Source: Nitrospinota bacterium
GTDB lineage: Bacteria > Tectomicrobia > Entotheonellia > J063
Assembly (NCBI GenBank): GCA_003696125.1
Contig: RFHZ01000640.1
Span: 1-7,088, forward strand
Reading direction: 5' to 3'
DNA length: 7,088 bases
Position 1 is the first letter of the stretch; each line of letters begins with the position of its first letter. The notes under the pieces are model-generated. The model was not told the origin of the DNA. It was given only the letters and a program-made list of their open reading frames with translations, and ran no database searches. Shown piece after piece: positions 6,927 to 7,088 of the stretch. The position numbers and the translations under genes are program-made.

Positions 6927-7088
6927 TTACTCGGAGAGATTTCGGAAGTAGCGCTCTATCTGGTCTTTATACTCCAGGGGATAGGCCTCCTTCAAGGCCT
7001 TAATGATCTCTTCCCGGAACGTTTCCGGTACCCGGTAATCTTCGCGGCCGGGAATCTTAAAATCCCGTGTGTTCAAGCCCATCACCCC
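6927..7088 (-). CDS. C-terminal 53 residues of an upstream operon gene, possibly DUF4175-type (partial)
   Basis: The frame entering at 7088 stays open to a TAA at 6929-6927. It encodes a charged tail with the pattern RDFKIPGREDYRVPETFR, then REEIIKALKEAYPLEYKD and a final ERYFRNL. A tail of this type (basic-proline strand, helix of the REEI-KALKE kind, then a YF-R-L terminus) reminds me of the C-terminus of DUF4175-like proteins, which often open MoxR/DUF58/BatA operons. That is recollection and weakly supported. An in-frame ATG at 7082 could in principle start a 51-residue protein, but the frame continues upstream to the window edge, so a truncated larger gene is more likely. The next gene starts 37 bp downstream, with no hairpin and T-tract between them that would suggest termination. 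Confidence 0.6.
   Translation of the reverse strand, partial: GVMGLNTRDFKIPGREDYRVPETFREEIIKALKEAYPLEYKDQIERYFRNLSE

Overview
This window is one tightly packed block of genes, all on the minus strand, so the operon reads from right (about 7088) to left (1). It looks like accessory chromosomal sequence from a Gram-negative bacterium. The reasons are one Tat-type leader, one Sec-type leader, and large domains predicted to be periplasmic but anchored in the inner membrane. The moderately high G+C content, the protein families and an 8-bp tandem repeat of a kind I associate with uncultured environmental lineages (deltaproteobacterial, NC10 or Nitrospirota-like genomes) fit this. I cannot assign a taxon from the sequence alone.

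Layout in transcription order: (1) 7088-6927, the last 53 codons of a gene that starts outside the window, possibly a DUF4175-type protein. (2) 6889-5252, an exported zinc-metalloprotease-like protein (peptidase MA-type HExxH site) with TPR repeats, whose N-terminus is encoded by an 8-bp tandem repeat. (3) 5226-4216, a MoxR-family AAA+ ATPase. (4) 4223-3339, a soluble DUF58 protein with a vWA-type metal-ion site. (5) 3336-1225, a BatA-type membrane protein with a vWA domain followed by a glutamine-amidotransferase-like domain. (6) 1210-428, a DUF4159 protein with a twin-arginine leader. (7) 420-1, the N-terminal part of another double-transmembrane vWA protein running off the left end. Intergenic distances are 37, 25, -8 (overlap), 2, 14 and 7 bp. 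That leaves no room for internal promoters or terminators of normal size, so a single transcript with translational coupling is likely.

The set is a version of the widespread MoxR/DUF58/BatA cluster. In characterised relatives, a MoxR ATPase works with vWA (MIDAS) partners as a chaperone or remodelling machine. Membrane topology read from the sequence suggests a two-compartment machine. MoxR and DUF58 lack export signals and should be cytoplasmic. The two double-TM vWA proteins should place their vWA domains in the periplasm, and the DUF4159 and peptidase/TPR proteins carry export leaders. The substrate and physiological role are unknown. The most unusual local feature is the frame-sensitive 8-bp repeat at the start of the peptidase gene. 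No RNA gene, insertion sequence, CRISPR array or terminator was seen, and no gene-free stretch exceeds 40 bases.
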